DNA of 59,085 bases. It comes from Shewanella glacialipiscicola (GTDB lineage Bacteria; Pseudomonadota; Gammaproteobacteria; Enterobacterales; Shewanellaceae). The notes beneath the pieces were generated by a model. The model did not search any database. It saw only the letters and a program-made list of their open reading frames with translations, and had not been told where the DNA came from. The stretch's first letter is position 1; the number at the start of each line of letters is the position of its first letter. Positions 47,553-58,421 of this stretch are shown in pieces. Location of the stretch: the NCBI RefSeq assembly GCF_023283485.1, contig NZ_JAKILU010000025.1:1-59085 (forward strand). The letters are read 5' to 3'. The position numbers and the translations under genes are program-made.

Positions 47553-48446
47553 TTATTTCCTAGGTGCAGTGCTCTTCATATACTTGAAGAACTCGCTATC
47601 TGGCTCTAATACCATGATATCGGACTTACCTGAGAAACTCGCACGATAGGCTTCTAAGCTACGCACAAAACCGAAGAACTCAGCATCTTTACTGTAAGCG
47701 TCAGAATAAATCTTCGCCGCAAGTGCATCACCTTCACCACGAATGGTGAGAGCTTTACGCTCAGCTTCAGCAATTTTAACGGTCACATTCGCGTCAATCG
47801 TTGCGCGGATGATCTCTGATTGCTCTTTACCTTGAGCTCTATGCTCTTTCGCCACTGCTTGACGCTCGGCTCGCATACGCTGGTAAATACTATTACTAAC
47901 GTTAGCCGGTAAATTGATTTGCTTTACACGTACGTCGACAACTTTAATACCTAAGTCTTTAGCGCTTTCTGAGGCATTTTCTAGTGCATCGTTTTGTAAT
48001 TCATCACGCTTACCAGAGACAATCTCTTTGATAGTGCGACGACCAAACTCAGTACGCAAGTCGTTGTTTATCTTACGTTGCAATAGCGATTCCGCATTCG
48101 CTTTAATACCACCATTTGTAGATAGGTAATATTTCTCGAAATCTGCAATGCGCCACTTCACATAAGAATCAACCATAAGGTCTTTCTTTTCTGAAGTAAC
48201 AAAACGATCGGCTGCGCCATCAAGTGTTTGAATACGCGCATCAAGTAGCTTCACTTTGTCGATCACTGGCACTTTAACATGCAGACCAGGACTGTAGACA
48301 CGAGTGACTTGCTTACCATCAACATTGTCTTTTAGTATTTCACCAAAACGCGCCACGATAGCCCGCTCGCCTTCATTCACCACCATTAAAGATGACAAAC
48401 CAATACCTAAGAGTACGGCGATAAGAATAATGCTTAATCTACCCAT
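47553..48446 (-). CDS. hflC: Protease modulator HflC
   Basis: This 297-residue SPFH-domain protein has an N-terminal anchor (SIILIAVLLGIGLSSLMVV) and works on the periplasmic side with HflK to control FtsH. SPFH domain near residues 20-190 (EGERAIVARFGEI), then a coiled coil (ERQAVAKEHRAQGKEQSEI). It is shorter than the Escherichia coli protein (334). Three bases after the hflK stop, with GGGAGG upstream. Confidence 0.95.
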   Translation of the reverse strand: MGRLSIILIAVLLGIGLSSLMVVNEGERAIVARFGEILKDNVDGKQVTRVYSPGLHVKVPVIDKVKLLDARIQTLDGAADRFVTSEKKDLMVDSYVKWRIADFEKYYLSTNGGIKANAESLLQRKINNDLRTEFGRRTIKEIVSGKRDELQNDALENASESAKDLGIKVVDVRVKQINLPANVSNSIYQRMRAERQAVAKEHRAQGKEQSEIIRATIDANVTVKIAEAERKALTIRGEGDALAAKIYSDAYSKDAEFFGFVRSLEAYRASFSGKSDIMVLEPDSEFFKYMKSTAPRK

Positions 48447-48449
48447 GGA

Positions 48450-49592
48450 TTACTCCCTCCCTTGGCGAGTACGATCATCGCGGGATGGACGTCCACTCAA
48501 AGGCTCATTCGCGCGAGTCGTTGATACAGACGAAGAATTGACATTTTGCTGTGGCGTAGCTTCCAGCTCAGTTGTCGCAGGCTTCTGCTGAATTAGCTTG
48601 TCTAACGGCAGATACATTAAGTTGCCATTATTCTTGGCATCAATCAGCACCTTATTCGTATCCGTCATCACTTGCTGCATTGTATCAAGATACAAACGCT
48701 TACGAGTGACGTCAGGTGCGGCTTGATACTCTGGCAATAACAGCTCAAAACGAGCCACTTTACCGCGAGCCTCTAACACTTCACGTTCTTTATACGCACT
48801 TGCTTGCTGTGCCATACGTTCAACTTCACCACGAGCTTTAGGTTCAATTTCACGGGCATAGGCTTCAGCTTCACGAATAAAACGCTGCTCATCTTCTTGG
48901 GCTGAAATAGCATCATCGAAGGCGTCTTTTACTTCTTCAGGCGGACGTGCCGGCAAGAAGTTAACGTCAACAACGGCAAGACCCAGTTTATACGGTTCAA
49001 GAATGCGCTCGAGTTCTTTCCACGTATCGCGACGAATAGCATCACGGCCTGTAGTCAGAATATCATCCATCTTGTTATGTCCAATAACATAACGCAGTGC
49101 ACTGTCTGTCGCTTCACGCAAACTGGCGTTCGCATCGACGGCACTAAATAGATATGAGTAAGCATCTAAAATACGATACTGAACATCAAGCTCAACTTTC
49201 ACGACGTTTTCATCGGATGTCAGCATGCTACCAGACGCAGGAATTGAGCGAACTGATTGAATATCAACAGGAAAAATTTCATCTATAAACGTAGCCTTCC
49301 AGTGAAGACCAGGACCAATTTCACCATTGTGTTGACCAAATCGCAGTGCCACACCACGTTCTGCTTCTTTAATTGTATAAAAACCCGAAAGCCCCCAAAC
49401 AACCACAGCAACAGCAAGAATGATGATTAAGCTAAACGAGCTAAAAGATTGACCTGATGAGCCATTTCCTTTGCCGCCAAAGCGTTTTGAAAGATTACGA
49501 AAAACCTCATCGAGGTCCGGTGGCCCTTTGTCGTTACCACCTTTATTTCCCCAAGGATCATTACCCTTGTTACCGGGCTCATTCCAAGCCAT
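48450..49592 (-). CDS. hflK: Protease modulator HflK
   Basis: This 380-residue partner of HflC has a glycine-rich cytoplasmic start (NEPGNKGNDPWGNKGG), a membrane span near residues 50-70, an SPFH domain (KEAERGVALRFGQHNGEIGPG) and a coiled coil. The C-terminal tail is rich in Ser, Thr and Arg. It forms a cage around FtsH with HflC. GGAGTG precedes the ATG. It follows hflX by 36 bases. Confidence 0.95.
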   Translation of the reverse strand: MAWNEPGNKGNDPWGNKGGNDKGPPDLDEVFRNLSKRFGGKGNGSSGQSFSSFSLIIILAVAVVVWGLSGFYTIKEAERGVALRFGQHNGEIGPGLHWKATFIDEIFPVDIQSVRSIPASGSMLTSDENVVKVELDVQYRILDAYSYLFSAVDANASLREATDSALRYVIGHNKMDDILTTGRDAIRRDTWKELERILEPYKLGLAVVDVNFLPARPPEEVKDAFDDAISAQEDEQRFIREAEAYAREIEPKARGEVERMAQQASAYKEREVLEARGKVARFELLLPEYQAAPDVTRKRLYLDTMQQVMTDTNKVLIDAKNNGNLMYLPLDKLIQQKPATTELEATPQQNVNSSSVSTTRANEPLSGRPSRDDRTRQGRE

Positions 49593-49628
49593 TTAGCACT
49601 CCATAAGTGGATGAAATAAATTAGATTA

Positions 49629-50936
49629 TTAACGTGTACCTTCATCTATCGATTCATCGAAGATAAAGGTTTCTAACTCACCCTGACTCTGTTTAGTTAA
49701 TCGGCGCCAATTGGCATCCGATAAACGAACAGACAAAATACAGTTCCCCAGTGAGTCGTACTCCTTCTGCTGTATTGCATCCAGTCGATAAAACTGGCCA
49801 AGATAATGTCCAGCAGTTGCCGGAATTCTAAGTGTGAGCTCTTGAATTACCTCACCAATTAATTCAGTAATGGCTTTTAAGAGTAAATCAAATCCCAAAT
49901 GCTTTTGGGCTGAAACCCAAACTCGAGTCGGTTTACCCATATCGTCATATTCAATTCTTGGCGTCACATCCTCGAGTAAATCGATTTTGTTACATACCAC
50001 GAGCTGCATGACTTCATCGGCTCCGATCTCTTTCAAGACAGACTGAACTTGATCAAAATTATCCGTCATATTTTCATCTGCACAATCGACAATATGCAGT
50101 AATAACTCAGCCTGCTTTGTCTCTTGTAAGGTTGCTTTAAATGCGGCAACAAGATCATGAGGCAAATGACGGATAAACCCTACGGTATCCGCAAGAATAA
50201 CGGCACCATCGGGTAAGTCTAACTTTCTTAATGTGGGGTCGAGTGTAGCAAATAGTTGATCAGCTGCATAAACATCTGATGATGTTAAAGCATTAAACAG
50301 CGTTGATTTACCTGCGTTTGTATAACCAACTAATGACACTGTCGATAAATCACTGCGCTTACGCGCACGTCGACTCTGTTCACGTTGCTTATCAACTCGC
50401 TCTAAACGCTTATTAATATTCTTAATCCGACCTCTGAGTAAACGCCTATCGGTTTCGAGCTGAGTTTCCCCTGGACCACGTAAACCAATACCGCCTTTTT
50501 GCCTCTCCAAATGCGTCCAACCACGGATAAGACGAGTCGACATGTGGCGCAATTGCGCTAGCTCCACCTGCAACTTACCTTCGTGGGTGCGCGCTCGTTG
50601 GGCAAAAATATCCAGAATAAGTGTCGTACGGTCGAGCACGCGACACTGACATACCCGTTCTAGATTACGCTCTTGAGCCGGACTCAATGCATGATTAAAA
50701 ATCACTACATTGGCTTCAGTCGCCGCCACTAATGCGGCTAACTCTTCAGCTTTACCTGAACCCACAAAAAACTTACGATCCGGCGAACGTCGACTTCCAG
50801 TAATAACCCCAACCGATTTAGCTCCGGCGGATTCAACTAATAACTGCAGCTCAGTTAAATCTTCTCGGCGTTCCTCATCGGAAAAGTCGATATGGACAAG
50901 AACCGCTGTTTCTCCAGCCTCATAACGATCAAACAA
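49629..50936 (-). CDS. hflX: Ribosome-associated GTPase HflX
   Basis: The 435-residue GTPase rescues stalled or heat-damaged ribosomes by splitting them. The N-terminal HflX domain (FVGSGKAEELAAL) precedes a helical linker (GETQLETDRRLL) and the G domain with GYTNAGKSTLFNAL (G1), DTVGFIRHLP (G3) and NKIDLL (G4). It lies 23 bases after hfq in one operon, the usual hfq-hflX-hflK-hflC order. Confidence 0.96.
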   Translation of the reverse strand: MFDRYEAGETAVLVHIDFSDEERREDLTELQLLVESAGAKSVGVITGSRRSPDRKFFVGSGKAEELAALVAATEANVVIFNHALSPAQERNLERVCQCRVLDRTTLILDIFAQRARTHEGKLQVELAQLRHMSTRLIRGWTHLERQKGGIGLRGPGETQLETDRRLLRGRIKNINKRLERVDKQREQSRRARKRSDLSTVSLVGYTNAGKSTLFNALTSSDVYAADQLFATLDPTLRKLDLPDGAVILADTVGFIRHLPHDLVAAFKATLQETKQAELLLHIVDCADENMTDNFDQVQSVLKEIGADEVMQLVVCNKIDLLEDVTPRIEYDDMGKPTRVWVSAQKHLGFDLLLKAITELIGEVIQELTLRIPATAGHYLGQFYRLDAIQQKEYDSLGNCILSVRLSDANWRRLTKQSQGELETFIFDESIDEGTR

Positions 50937-50959
50937 GAAGCAAACTCCTCAGATAAAAT

Positions 50960-51232
50960 TTATTCGCCACTAGGCGCATCATCTTGTGCACCATATCCGC
51001 CCTGAACATTTTGATGTGGAGTAACGTTAAATGGACGCGCAGGCACAACAGTAGAAATAGCGTGTTTGTAAACCATTTGGCTCACAGTATTTTTCAACAG
51101 TATGACAAATTGATCAAACGACTCTACCTGTCCTTGGAGCTTAATGCCGTTTACCAAGTAAATAGATACAGGAACGCGTTCACGACGCAATGCGTTCAAA
51201 AATGGGTCTTGTAAAGATTGCCCCTTAGCCAT
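50960..51232 (-). CDS. hfq: RNA chaperone Hfq
   Basis: This 90-residue Sm-like protein forms a hexamer that pairs small RNAs with mRNAs. [20 protein letters not shown] begins the Sm1 motif, and [18 protein letters not shown] carries the Sm2 YKHA signature. The acidic C-terminal tail ([10 protein letters not shown]) is shorter than in Escherichia coli (102 residues). The gap to miaA upstream is 92 bases with AGGAAA before the ATG. Confidence 0.97.
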   Translation of the reverse strand: MAKGQSLQDPFLNALRRERVPVSIYLVNGIKLQGQVESFDQFVILLKNTVSQMVYKHAISTVVPARPFNVTPHQNVQGGYGAQDDAPSGE

Positions 51233-51324
51233 TTTATTATTTCCTTTTTAATTTATATAAAACAAACCGATATAAGTGATAGTTTTTTGTTTAGTTTTAG
51301 TATTATACAGCAAGGGCTAATAAG

Positions 51325-52251
51325 CTAGCGGCATTGACGCATAAGTGTAACTAAATTCCCCTCAGCACCACTTTCAAGCCAATTCAACTCTGGCCAACTG
51401 CGCAACCATGTTAATTGACGCTTAGCTAATTGCCTAGTAGCAGCAACCGCTTTTTCGACCATAGTATCATAGTCAAACTCACCCTCTAGGTATTGCCAGC
51501 ATTGTCGATAGCCCACACAACGCATTGATGGTAAATCTAAATGTAAGTCTTCTCGGGCTTTAAGCTGAGCAACTTCCTCAATAAAACCTTGTGCGAGCAT
51601 AATCGTAAAACGTTGCGCAATTAAGTCATGCAGCGTTTTACGCTCACGTGGTGCAATTGCAAACTGCACTACGTCATAAGGTAAAGGAGCAGACTTAGTT
51701 TGCGTCAACTCGGTCATACTCTTACCGCTTATTCTATAGACTTCCAGCGCTCTGGAAAGTCTTTGTGGATCATTAGGATGAATTCTTTCTGCCGACACGG
51801 GATCTATCTCCCTTAATTGGTCATGCAGCGCTTCCCATCCTATAGTATCGGCTTCAGTTTGAATATCAGCCCTAATGGCTTCATCCGCGCTAGGCAAAGG
51901 CGATAAACCTTCGAGTAACGCTTTGAAATACATCATGGTTCCACCAACCAATACTGGTGTTTTTCCCATGCTGATAATTTTTTCTATTTCGGCTACCGCA
52001 TCGGCTCTAAAATCGGCTGCCGAATAGCTTTCACTGGGATCACGAATATCAATTAATCTATGTGGCCCGCGAGCTAACTCTTCAGCAGAGGGTTTGGCAC
52101 TGCCGATATCCATACCACGGTAAATTAATGCTGAATCAACCGAAATAATTTCACAATTATGCTTCTCTGCCAATGCCAATGCTAAAGCCGTCTTACCAGA
52201 GGCAGTAGGCCCCATCAAAAATAATACTTTTGGGTGTAATTTTTTATTCAC
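51325..52251 (-). CDS. miaA: tRNA dimethylallyltransferase
   Basis: This 308-residue enzyme adds an isopentenyl group to adenosine 37 of tRNAs that read UNN codons. Walker [16 protein letters not shown] (near 13), [25 protein letters not shown] and the DxxR-type [13 protein letters not shown] are all present. Its start overlaps the mutL stop by 8 bases. Confidence 0.96.
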   Translation of the reverse strand: MNKKLHPKVLFLMGPTASGKTALALALAEKHNCEIISVDSALIYRGMDIGSAKPSAEELARGPHRLIDIRDPSESYSAADFRADAVAEIEKIISMGKTPVLVGGTMMYFKALLEGLSPLPSADEAIRADIQTEADTIGWEALHDQLREIDPVSAERIHPNDPQRLSRALEVYRISGKSMTELTQTKSAPLPYDVVQFAIAPRERKTLHDLIAQRFTIMLAQGFIEEVAQLKAREDLHLDLPSMRCVGYRQCWQYLEGEFDYDTMVEKAVAATRQLAKRQLTWLRSWPELNWLESGAEGNLVTLMRQCR

Positions 52252-54160
52252 TGACTTGCTCTTTTAGCCACGATTGCCAAGGTAATAAAATTGCTTTATC
52301 GGTAATTAGCAGCTTTTTTTCTTCCGCTAACTGCGAAAATGCGGCCCAGGTATCTACTGCCGAAACAAATCCCGTTAAGCTATGTTTGGCTAACCAAATG
52401 GCCAACGCACTCGGCGCAGGTGCTTCAAAACGCAACGATTGTAACCACTCAGGGATAACTTTTGCTAACTGGCTCTCTCTGAGATATGGGGGCACTTTTT
52501 TAATAATCAACTGCTGATAACGAATTGTTAGTTCCAATCCAAGTTGCCGTATTAAGGTCTCGTTTTCATCAAGTACAGCTTGCCAATCTGCATCGGCGGC
52601 AACAGATACTGGCATCAGTAAAGGTTGACCAATTAATCCGGTCGCTAGTTTAGCTTCAATCTCTTGGCTTCGCGTCACTAATGCTACTGATTTAATCGAT
52701 AATAAGCAGAGACTATCTCCTATTGCCATCACCCAATATTGTCCATCTAATATTGTAGGCATAGGCACTGATGGCTGAACCACTTGATCTTTAACGCTGT
52801 ACGCAGGTGTTTGCAATAGCGCACCATAACTGGCAATTGCCGCCTTTGATGGCAACTCCGTACGTTGTCGAGACTCTCCCATAGAATAACTGCCACGCTG
52901 GCTATCTCGTGGGGTTACCATACTACCAAAGGCATTGGTTTGAGTACCAAAACTGGTGCCCTCACGTCCAGCACTTACAGATTTTGCTTGCACCGCTGCA
53001 ACAACAGGAGGTTGAGCAGACTCAAGTGTATCAGCTTGCGCATTAACTTGAGCTGAATCAGCGCTAAGTGCAAACGAGACAGATGCTTCAGCGCAATTTT
53101 TAGGAGCATCCACAAACACATCTTCAACCTCATCCAAAGAGCTTGGGTGTTCGACATTGAGCTCCCCCGCTTCTTCTAGTGCCGATTGTAATGCTTGCAG
53201 AATGTAATCATGTACATAACGTGCTTGGTGAAATCTCACCTCATGCTTAGCGGGATGCACGTTCACATCCACTTGATAGGGGTCGATATCCAACATTAAC
53301 ACATAGCCGGGTTGCTCAAGTTGTGCTTTTTGCGCAAATGCCTGGCGTACTGCATGATTGACCAAACGATCGCGGATAAGTCGACCATTAACATAAAAGT
53401 AATGGGTATCGTTGACCACTGACGACCAAGGTGATTGCAAATAGCCGCTAAGGCGTAAATCATCATGTTGGCATTCAATCTTTAACGCTTGTTCGGCAAA
53501 GGGTCGGCCACATACTTGTGTTAAACGCTGTAAATACTGGGTTTCATTCATTGCAGGGCGATAGTTACGCACCGTTTTGCCGTTATGCGTCAGCGTAAAA
53601 TGGATATCACCACGGACTAACGCAATGCGCTTTAACCATTCATCAATATGAGTAAATTCCGTTTTATCGCTCTTTAGAAAACGCCTGCGAGCAGGAGTAT
53701 TAAAGAATAAATCCACTACTTCAATTGTTGAACCGACAGGATGCGCCGCAGGCATCACCTTAACTGCCATATCTACGCCTTCGGCATGAGCTTGCCACGC
53801 CTCAGTTTGTTCAGCGGTGCGAGAGGTTAAGGTTAAGCGAGAGACTGAACTGATACTGGCTAGCGCTTCGCCGCGAAAACCAAAACTAAGAATGGCTTCA
53901 AGATCATCTAAGGTGTGTAACTTTGATGTCGCATGGCGCGACAAGGCCAGCGCGAGTTCATCTTTAGCGATACCAGAACCGTTATCGCGAATTTTAATCA
54001 GCTTGCTGCCGCCTTTGTCGATTTCAATATCGACTCGGCTCGCTCCTGCATCGAGGCTATTCTCGACTAATTCTTTGACAACGGAAGCGGGTCTTTCAAC
54101 CACTTCCCCCGCCGCAATTTGGTTCGCTAATTGCGGCGGCAGGATCTGAATACCCATCAT
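52244..54160 (-). CDS. mutL: DNA mismatch repair protein MutL
   Basis: This 638-residue GHKL ATPase links MutS to MutH or to other nucleases. N-terminal motifs [24 protein letters not shown] and [10 protein letters not shown] are complete. The middle is a variable linker (residues about 340-440). The C-terminal dimer domain (from [10 protein letters not shown]) lacks the DQHA-x2-E-x4-E endonuclease motif, as in MutH-containing bacteria. It follows amiB by 10 bases and overlaps miaA by 8. Confidence 0.96.
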   Translation of the reverse strand: MMGIQILPPQLANQIAAGEVVERPASVVKELVENSLDAGASRVDIEIDKGGSKLIKIRDNGSGIAKDELALALSRHATSKLHTLDDLEAILSFGFRGEALASISSVSRLTLTSRTAEQTEAWQAHAEGVDMAVKVMPAAHPVGSTIEVVDLFFNTPARRRFLKSDKTEFTHIDEWLKRIALVRGDIHFTLTHNGKTVRNYRPAMNETQYLQRLTQVCGRPFAEQALKIECQHDDLRLSGYLQSPWSSVVNDTHYFYVNGRLIRDRLVNHAVRQAFAQKAQLEQPGYVLMLDIDPYQVDVNVHPAKHEVRFHQARYVHDYILQALQSALEEAGELNVEHPSSLDEVEDVFVDAPKNCAEASVSFALSADSAQVNAQADTLESAQPPVVAAVQAKSVSAGREGTSFGTQTNAFGSMVTPRDSQRGSYSMGESRQRTELPSKAAIASYGALLQTPAYSVKDQVVQPSVPMPTILDGQYWVMAIGDSLCLLSIKSVALVTRSQEIEAKLATGLIGQPLLMPVSVAADADWQAVLDENETLIRQLGLELTIRYQQLIIKKVPPYLRESQLAKVIPEWLQSLRFEAPAPSALAIWLAKHSLTGFVSAVDTWAAFSQLAEEKKLLITDKAILLPWQSWLKEQVSE

Positions 54161-54170
54161 GCTTTCCTAT

Positions 54171-55643
54171 TTAACTCTGGGGTATGACTAGCGTTTGCCC
54201 TAGCTGCACCACATCGGATCTCATGCCATTTACTTTTTTGATGCTAGACATAGACACGCGATAACGCTGCGCGATTGCAGATAACGATTCACCGCGGCGA
54301 ACTTTATGCTTAACTTTGGTCGATACAGAATCATCCACATAAGCTTTAGGCGTTCTTCCGGTTGACGCTATATCAGTTGATGCTATTGCAGTTGATGATT
54401 TGGCGGTTGCTTTTGCTGGTTTAGCGCTGCGAGATCTTGCGCCGCCTCTTTGAGCAAGCAAGGTATCTGCTGGCGGGTTATTGTGATAGTAACGACTCAC
54501 GCCTTTATAAATCGCATTAGCAATATTTTCTTGATGGCGACTACTCGACAATAAACGCTCTTCTTTCGGGTTTGAAATAAAGCCCGTTTCGACCAAAATA
54601 GAAGGAATATCAGGTGACTTTAAAACGGCCAAACTGGCAGACTCAGGTCGACTTTTGTGCAGCTGGGTTACTCCGCCTAAGTCTTTTAAAATATCCCCAG
54701 CTACAGAATGACCAATTGCCATAGAGCTATTCATTGACATATCAAGTAAGGTCATCGCTAAATACTGTTCATTATCCGTATTTTGGATAATATCTCCCGC
54801 GCCACCGAGTAATTCTGAATGTTTTTCTTTTTGCTCTAACCAACGACCAATTTCACTGTTAGCCCGCCGCATAGATAATACCCATACGGAGGCACCGCGT
54901 GGATTGGGTGAAGTAAATGCATCGGCATGAATTGACACCAACAGATCGGCTTTGCTATTACGGGCCAGTTCGGAGCGTTTATTTAAATTTACAAAATAAT
55001 CACCCGTGCGGATCATCACAGCGCGCATGCCTGGCGTATCATTAATTTTACTTGCTACGCGCCTTGATATTTCTAAGGCAACCTTTTTCTCATACACTCC
55101 AGAAGGACCAATAGAACCTGGATCGTCGCCGCCATGTCCCGCATCAATCGCAATAACGATATCTCGGGATGATTGCGCTGACTGAGTGACAGTTTTAATC
55201 GGTGTAGATGTCACCACTGCGGTAGCTATCGACAAGGTTTTATCTTCTAAATCAATCACTAGACGGTTACCGTAGGGCGCGGTCACTGGCAAAGCAAATA
55301 AGCTGGCATTGAGAGGTTTCGCCAATTCGATGACTAAGCGTAAATCCCCCTTCGTTGGTGACTGACTTACCCGCACTCCCTTAACCAACTTACTGTTATT
55401 TTCTAGCTTATTAAGTGTCACTTTCGCGACTGATTTTTTTAAATCCACTACTAAACGGTTAGGCCCGTCCAATGTAAAATAGCTGTAATTTGGCACTTCA
55501 CTTAAATCAAACACGATTCGAGTTGACTCTGGCGCAGCCCAAATACGTACGCCTTCTAACTTATTAGCTGCATAGGCAACCACAGAGAAAAAGGAACATA
55601 ATAAAATTATAATAATTTGAAAATAAACGTTATTTTTTGTCAT
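54171..55643 (-). CDS. amiB: N-acetylmuramoyl-L-alanine amidase AmiB
   Basis: This 490-residue exported enzyme cuts the amide bond of peptidoglycan for cell separation. After the signal peptide (to about AYAA) comes an AMIN domain (residues 28-130), then the amidase_3 domain with zinc ligands in AIDAGHGGDDPG, KKVALE and SIHADAF, plus LVETGFISN. A linker rich in Ala, Lys, Ser and Thr leads to one LysM domain (HKVRRGESLSAIAQRYRVS). Position between tsaE and mutL fits amiB. Confidence 0.95.
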   Translation of the reverse strand: MTKNNVYFQIIIILLCSFFSVVAYAANKLEGVRIWAAPESTRIVFDLSEVPNYSYFTLDGPNRLVVDLKKSVAKVTLNKLENNSKLVKGVRVSQSPTKGDLRLVIELAKPLNASLFALPVTAPYGNRLVIDLEDKTLSIATAVVTSTPIKTVTQSAQSSRDIVIAIDAGHGGDDPGSIGPSGVYEKKVALEISRRVASKINDTPGMRAVMIRTGDYFVNLNKRSELARNSKADLLVSIHADAFTSPNPRGASVWVLSMRRANSEIGRWLEQKEKHSELLGGAGDIIQNTDNEQYLAMTLLDMSMNSSMAIGHSVAGDILKDLGGVTQLHKSRPESASLAVLKSPDIPSILVETGFISNPKEERLLSSSRHQENIANAIYKGVSRYYHNNPPADTLLAQRGGARSRSAKPAKATAKSSTAIASTDIASTGRTPKAYVDDSVSTKVKHKVRRGESLSAIAQRYRVSMSSIKKVNGMRSDVVQLGQTLVIPQS

Positions 55644-55651
55644 TGTTGTTT

Positions 55652-56110
55652 TTATTTTATCGCTGCTAATAACTTTTTACCCGGCTCTGATAAAGCCTTA
55701 ATGCGTATTTCACGACCACTATTTTGGTAACATAAATGTATATGGATATCCGCATCGGGCAGTAAACCCTCACCTTTATCTGGCCATTCGACAATGCACA
55801 AACTCTTATCGGTGAAATAATCACGAATACCCATAAACTCAAGCTCTTCTGGATCATTTAAGCGGTATAAATCAAAATGATAAACTTCGACACCCTCTAG
55901 CTCATATGGTTCAACTAAAGTGTAAGTTGGGCTTTTAACAGCGCCTTTATGACCCAGTCCTTGAATTAAACCGCGGCTTAGGGTTGTTTTACCGGCCCCT
56001 AAATCACCCGTAAGATACAGAGTCAAAGGCGCTTGGACATGGCGGGCTAGTTTTTGCCCTACGGCAATGGTGTCGTCTTCGTTGTCTAAGAAAAAAGTTA
56101 ACTCTGTCAT
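55652..56110 (-). CDS. tsaE: tRNA threonylcarbamoyladenosine biosynthesis protein TsaE
   Basis: The 152-residue P-loop ATPase works with TsaB and TsaD in making t6A37 on ANN-reading tRNAs. Walker A YLTGDLGAGKTTLSRGL (near 33-49), SPTYTLVEPYE, FDLYRL and CIVEWPDKGE are the family marks. It lies 9 bases before amiB and about 95 bases after nnr. Confidence 0.95.
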   Translation of the reverse strand: MTELTFFLDNEDDTIAVGQKLARHVQAPLTLYLTGDLGAGKTTLSRGLIQGLGHKGAVKSPTYTLVEPYELEGVEVYHFDLYRLNDPEELEFMGIRDYFTDKSLCIVEWPDKGEGLLPDADIHIHLCYQNSGREIRIKALSEPGKKLLAAIK

Positions 56111-56205
56111 ATCCGCTTATATCACTGCTGTTATTGAGGGAGAAGCGACTCAATCTTATGAAGGAATAGGACAAAGTCCAGCCCTGCTTGAGTCTCACAT
56201 ACCGC

Positions 56206-57690
56206 CTAGAGTAAATCACTATTCACTAATTGGCGAATAAAAGGCATTAAATCACTCGCTAACATACCACGCTCTCCTTTCGCGACCGCGAGATCGGCAG
56301 CGCAGCCATGCACAACAACCCCCACAACTGTCGCCTGCATATTATCCATCCCTTGAGCCATTAGCGCGCCTATAATACCAGATAACACATCGCCACACCC
56401 ACCACTAGCAAGCCCAGGATTACCTACTGGCGCCACCACCATTTTTTTGCCATCAAAAATCACCGTTCCGGCTCCTTTTAGTAGCACTACGCCACCATAC
56501 TTTTGTTGCATAGCACGCACGGCTGCAAATCGGTCTTGCTCAATTTCAGCAACAGAACAACCGAGCAAACGCGCTGCTTCACCAGAATGGGGCGTTAATA
56601 CCCAATTAGTTTGCTGACGGGGTTCATGGCTTAAAAGATTTAATGCATCGGCATCCAAAACACAGGGCTTATCGCTTAATCCTGCGGCTTTAAACAAGTT
56701 ATAACCCCAATCATGTTTACCTAGGCCCGGTCCAAGCACGATAACCTGTGCCCAGCCAAGGCGCAAATACACCTCCATATCGACTAAATCACAGCCCCAA
56801 AACATAAGCTCAGGACGGGAAACATTCACGGTGAGTTGATGCTCTGCTCGACTGATTACAGTGACCAGCCCAGCTCCTGCGCGCAAACAAGCCTCACTCG
56901 CTAGCCTAACGGCACCAGCCATGCCTGCATCACCGCCAATCACGGTCACTTTGCCTGATTGGCCTTTATGACTATCACGGGCTCTAGCGGCAAAATAAGC
57001 CTTAAGTGTCTCTTTCCCTACTCTTTGTGCGCTCGCTTTTGCGAAGAAAGGCGTTAAGCCCAAATCAGTAAATTCAAGCTCGCCGCTATAATGCCGCGAC
57101 TTACCCGTTAATAAACCTTGCTTCAAACCGCCAAAGCACAAAGTAACATCCGCCATTACCGCCACGCCGGCTATGGCGCCAGTATCGGCAATCACTCCTG
57201 AAGGTAAATCAAGGCTCAAGACCCATGCTGCGCTCTCATTGATGGCGTTAATATACTGCGCCATATTGTCACGCACAGTATCTTGCACACCGGTGCCGAG
57301 TAAACCGTCGACTATTATTCTTGCCGCATGAATTAGCGCGGCGTCGAAGGTCAATAATTGTCCATCATCTGCAAGATAATGAGCCAACGCTTGCTGGCAC
57401 TCAGCAGTACGTGCAGATGAAGCCATCATCACAGAAACGTTAATACCACTCGCCCTCAGCAACCTCGCGCACACTAAAGCATCGGCACCATTGTTACCGC
57501 TACCAGCGAGGATTAACACAGGTAAGGCTGTGGAGTTATGTTTTGTTAAACACTCAAAAGCCGCCGCGCCAGCACGCTCAACCAATTCATAGAGGCTTAA
57601 TACTCCCTGTGACACTGCACTCAATTCAGCTTCACGAACTTGCGCTTGGGTATATAGCGCCTTGGGGAATTGCGATAGATCTTGTGCCAT
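56206..57690 (-). CDS. nnr: Bifunctional NAD(P)HX epimerase/dehydratase
   Basis: The 494-residue protein repairs hydrated NADH and NADPH. The N-terminal epimerase (YjeF_N; LAGSGNNGADALVCARLL near 60) joins a C-terminal ADP-dependent dehydratase (GGDAGMAGAVRLA, VLDADALNLL, TPHSGEAARLLG, SGGCGDVLSGIIGALMAQG). ATG 57690 is preferred for AAGGAG 8 bases upstream; the frame stays open to 57726. Upstream lie tandem 11-bp repeats and the terminator of the next gene. Confidence 0.93.
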   Translation of the reverse strand: MAQDLSQFPKALYTQAQVREAELSAVSQGVLSLYELVERAGAAAFECLTKHNSTALPVLILAGSGNNGADALVCARLLRASGINVSVMMASSARTAECQQALAHYLADDGQLLTFDAALIHAARIIVDGLLGTGVQDTVRDNMAQYINAINESAAWVLSLDLPSGVIADTGAIAGVAVMADVTLCFGGLKQGLLTGKSRHYSGELEFTDLGLTPFFAKASAQRVGKETLKAYFAARARDSHKGQSGKVTVIGGDAGMAGAVRLASEACLRAGAGLVTVISRAEHQLTVNVSRPELMFWGCDLVDMEVYLRLGWAQVIVLGPGLGKHDWGYNLFKAAGLSDKPCVLDADALNLLSHEPRQQTNWVLTPHSGEAARLLGCSVAEIEQDRFAAVRAMQQKYGGVVLLKGAGTVIFDGKKMVVAPVGNPGLASGGCGDVLSGIIGALMAQGMDNMQATVVGVVVHGCAADLAVAKGERGMLASDLMPFIRQLVNSDLL

Positions 57691-57866
57691 GAAGGATCTC
57701 CTTAGACGCCAATGACTACATTCCACAATGAGTTACCTCACCATAGGCGTCTTGGCAGAACTGAGCAAGGCTGATAAAAATCAGCTAATAGATCAAGAAA
57801 GTAGCAAGAATTGGGACGGGAAATTATGACGTAAATCAGCTCGGGCGTAGAAAACCAGCCAAACTA

Positions 57867-57897
57867 AGCAAAAGTAGAGCAAAAGTAGAGCAAAAGT
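57867..57897. repeat. Short tandem repeat upstream of nnr
   Basis: AGCAAAAGTAG occurs twice and a third time as nine bases, without spacers. It lies in the 275-base gap between nnr and the next gene. Confidence 0.7.
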
Positions 57898-57923
57898 CGT
57901 TGATACGCAGATGGCATAAAGAC

Positions 57924-57948
57924 AAAAACCAGCATTAGGCTGGTTTTT
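57924..57948. terminator. Intrinsic terminator after the 151-residue protein gene
   Basis: AAAAACCAGC-ATTAG-GCTGGTTTTT, perfect 10-bp stem, 18 bases after the stop codon on the minus strand. Confidence 0.85.
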
Positions 57949-57965
57949 GGGAAAAAGTGTTATTT

Positions 57966-58421
57966 TTAGATATCGTCCATCCGAATCGTGCTGTGGACTA
58001 AACGCTGTTGTTGAGTTTTTTCCACTCGGATTAAGTTTGCTAACGCATTACGCGCATCTTCGGCTGTAGTTGAATTAACTGTTTTCTCTAACAAACCAAT
58101 CAAACGATTCTCTAAGTCTAAGTGTAAGTTAAGCACATCGTCTTCATTCATGTTTGCAGGCAACATAGTGTCCTGGCAACGCTTGGTAAAGTCTTCAAAT
58201 GTGAAGTCTTTATACCAAGTATCAAGAATACGTGGTGGGGCTTCATCGATATAATCACCTAGTTTTTCAGCCATCGTTTTTTGATGAGACTCAAAATAGT
58301 CCAACATCATCTTCACTCGAGCCGAATCAGCTTGATTATTAAGTCGGCCATAGAGTTGCGCCATATCTAAGCGGCACTTTGCCACATATTCGAGTAAATC
58401 ACGTAATTGTTGAATACGCAT
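57966..58421 (-). CDS. Conserved hypothetical helical protein
   Basis: The 151-residue protein was not recognised. It is nearly all helical and has no signal peptide or membrane segment. Evenly spaced acidic residues and histidines (MLDYFESHQKTMAEKLGDYI, VEKTQQQRLVHS) suggest a ferritin-like or four-helix bundle; that is an inference from pattern only. ATG 58421 has GGAG 8 bases upstream. The frame is open to an ATG at 58481 with no ribosome site, which would add 20 residues. It has its own terminator and lies between the tRNA-like elements and nnr. Confidence 0.65.
   Translation of the reverse strand: MRIQQLRDLLEYVAKCRLDMAQLYGRLNNQADSARVKMMLDYFESHQKTMAEKLGDYIDEAPPRILDTWYKDFTFEDFTKRCQDTMLPANMNEDDVLNLHLDLENRLIGLLEKTVNSTTAEDARNALANLIRVEKTQQQRLVHSTIRMDDI

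Noticed and set aside
53817..54149. 110-codon plus-strand frame
   Set aside because: It lies antisense to the conserved ATPase domain of mutL and has no support of its own.
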